DNA of 14,684 nt from a bacterium (GTDB lineage Bacteria > UBA10199 > 2-02-FULL-44-16 > JAAZCA01). Positions 13,995 to 14,684 of this stretch are shown here, one piece after another. The translations under genes and the position numbers were made by a program. The notes beneath the pieces were generated by a model that worked only from the letters and a program-made list of their open reading frames with translations, was not told the DNA's origin and ran no database searches. Positions within the stretch are counted from its first letter, which is position 1. Each line of letters starts with the position of its first letter. Location: the NCBI GenBank assembly GCA_041648665.1, contig JBAZOP010000071.1, positions 1 to 14,684 on the forward strand. Direction: 5' to 3'.

Positions 13995-14014
13995 AAGACA
14001 GGATATTGCCATGA
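13991..14014 (+). other. Seven-codon ORF linking cpaB stop and secretin start
   Basis: ATG at 13991 overlaps the cpaB TGA (ATGA), the frame reads MKDRILP, and its TGA at 14012-14014 overlaps the secretin ATG (14011). It would let a ribosome finishing cpaB restart and deliver itself to the next gene. It may equally be accidental. No ribosome site of its own can be assigned. Confidence 0.3.
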
Positions 14015-14684
14015 AAAAAACCGCATACGCTCTGATCGCAGCGGCGATCGTGACGGTGATCGCAGGCTTAGCATCGGCCTCATCAGAGAAGACGCTGATC
14101 AAGGGCCAGTCTGAGACCATCTCTCTCGACTACGCGATAGGCGACGTGGCGGTGGCGGATCCGGCCGTCTGCGACTACCTCGTGGCCCAGGATCGCAGAT
14201 CCATATACCTCAACGCTCGCGGCGGCGGCCAGACGACGCTCACGATCTGGGATTCCGCAGGTACGATGCGCGACGAATACTCGGTAAGGGTCGTCACGAC
14301 CACGCTCAAAGAGGCGCTCGAACAGGTGCAGGGCGGCGTGGGCAGCCTCTCGGGTGTAACGGTCGAGCTGCGCGACGGCAAGGTGGAGATCGGAGGCGCG
14401 ATCGCAGACCCGGACGACTTCAGGAGCATAGAGGCGATGTCCAGGGCCGATCCCCGCGTGCGCAGCAGCGTGAGGATCACGAGCGACGTGCTTGGCAAGG
14501 TGGAACAGGCGATCCGCGACGAGCTGGGCGTTCCTGGTGTAACGGTGAGGACTGTGAGGGACAGGATTGCGCTAGAGGGAACCGTATTTTCAGCGGCCGA
14601 TGCAAAACGCGCAGCCGAGATAGCGAAACTCTACACGCCGTACGTGATGGATCTCATGGAGGTGCGAGAGACGGGCCGCAGCGT
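14011..14684 (+). CDS. cpaC: Pilus-assembly secretin CpaC/RcpA, N-terminal part (runs off the window end)
   Basis: The frame is open from ATG 14011 to the window end (224 residues seen, no stop). It starts with a Sec signal peptide, MKKTAYALIAAAIVTVIAGL, with likely cleavage after Ala-Ser-Ala at 21-23. Residues about 27-95 (LIKGQSETISLDYAIGDVAVADPAV to QTTLTIWDS) match the pilus-secretin N-terminal domain (Pil_N). Two BON-like modules follow: GVTVELRDGKVEIGGAIADPDDF (about 112-134) and GVTVRTVRDRIALEGTVFSAADAKR (about 172-197). This is the start of an outer-membrane secretin through which the Flp pilus leaves the cell; the pore-forming secretin domain lies beyond the window. AGGA at 14000-14003, seven bases before the ATG, supports the start. 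Translation may also be coupled to cpaB. Confidence 0.88.
   Translation, partial: MKKTAYALIAAAIVTVIAGLASASSEKTLIKGQSETISLDYAIGDVAVADPAVCDYLVAQDRRSIYLNARGGGQTTLTIWDSAGTMRDEYSVRVVTTTLKEALEQVQGGVGSLSGVTVELRDGKVEIGGAIADPDDFRSIEAMSRADPRVRSSVRITSDVLGKVEQAIRDELGVPGVTVRTVRDRIALEGTVFSAADAKRAAEIAKLYTPYVMDLMEVRETGRS

Overview
The window comes from a GC-rich, diderm bacterium, most likely an uncultivated deltaproteobacterium-like lineage. The reasons are an outer-membrane LppC/LpoA-type lipoprotein with a lipobox, a Tad-pilus locus with a secretin, a sigma-54-type promoter, and coding sequence that uses many ATA (Ile) and AGG (Arg) codons despite the high GC. Taxonomy is inferred from gene content only. 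All genes look intact, except that the first (hrcA) and last (secretin) are cut by the window edges. I see no tRNA, rRNA, CRISPR array, insertion sequence or prophage. No stretch over 300 bases lacks a gene.

Left block (1-7930, all + strand): a tightly packed run of housekeeping and membrane genes. It holds the 3' end of the heat-shock repressor hrcA, the DnaK exchange factor grpE, a TPR plus periplasmic-binding-fold lipoprotein of the penicillin-binding-protein-activator type, thiL (thiamine-phosphate kinase), two tandem but unequal DUF21/CBS membrane proteins of the CNNM/CorC family, larC (nickel-pincer cofactor chelatase), and then an unrecognised, very basic 115-residue helical protein. 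Several joints overlap (ATGA, TGATG), which suggests an operon as far as larC. A strong rho-independent terminator at 7957-7984 ends the block and, because it is flanked by A and T runs, probably also ends the convergent block.

Middle block (7999-11065, - strand): a proton-coupled peptide transporter of the POT family (GTG start, good ribosome site), followed downstream by a Na+/phosphate cotransporter with a C-terminal PhoU-like domain. The second gene has its own sigma-70-like promoter so close to the ATG that the mRNA may be nearly leaderless. A perfect 14-bp palindrome lies just upstream of the -35.

Right block (11291-14684, + strand): the beginning of a Tad (tight adherence/Flp) pilus operon. 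It runs Flp-type pilin, TadE-like pseudopilin, TadG-like protein, a second TadE-like pseudopilin, CpaB/RcpC, and the N-terminal part of the CpaC/RcpA secretin. The pilin and both TadE-like proteins share a prepilin cleavage site with Glu at +5. The 225-base divergent intergenic region holds a near-consensus sigma-54 (-24/-12) promoter for the pilus operon, with a perfect inverted repeat next to it. The prepilin peptidase, ATPases and platform proteins are expected downstream of the window.

The most promising points for follow-up are the sigma-54 control of the pilus operon with its adjoining inverted repeat, the putative leaderless Na/Pi transporter mRNA with its operator-like palindrome, and the orphan basic protein. 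I do not see a clearly new multi-gene system.
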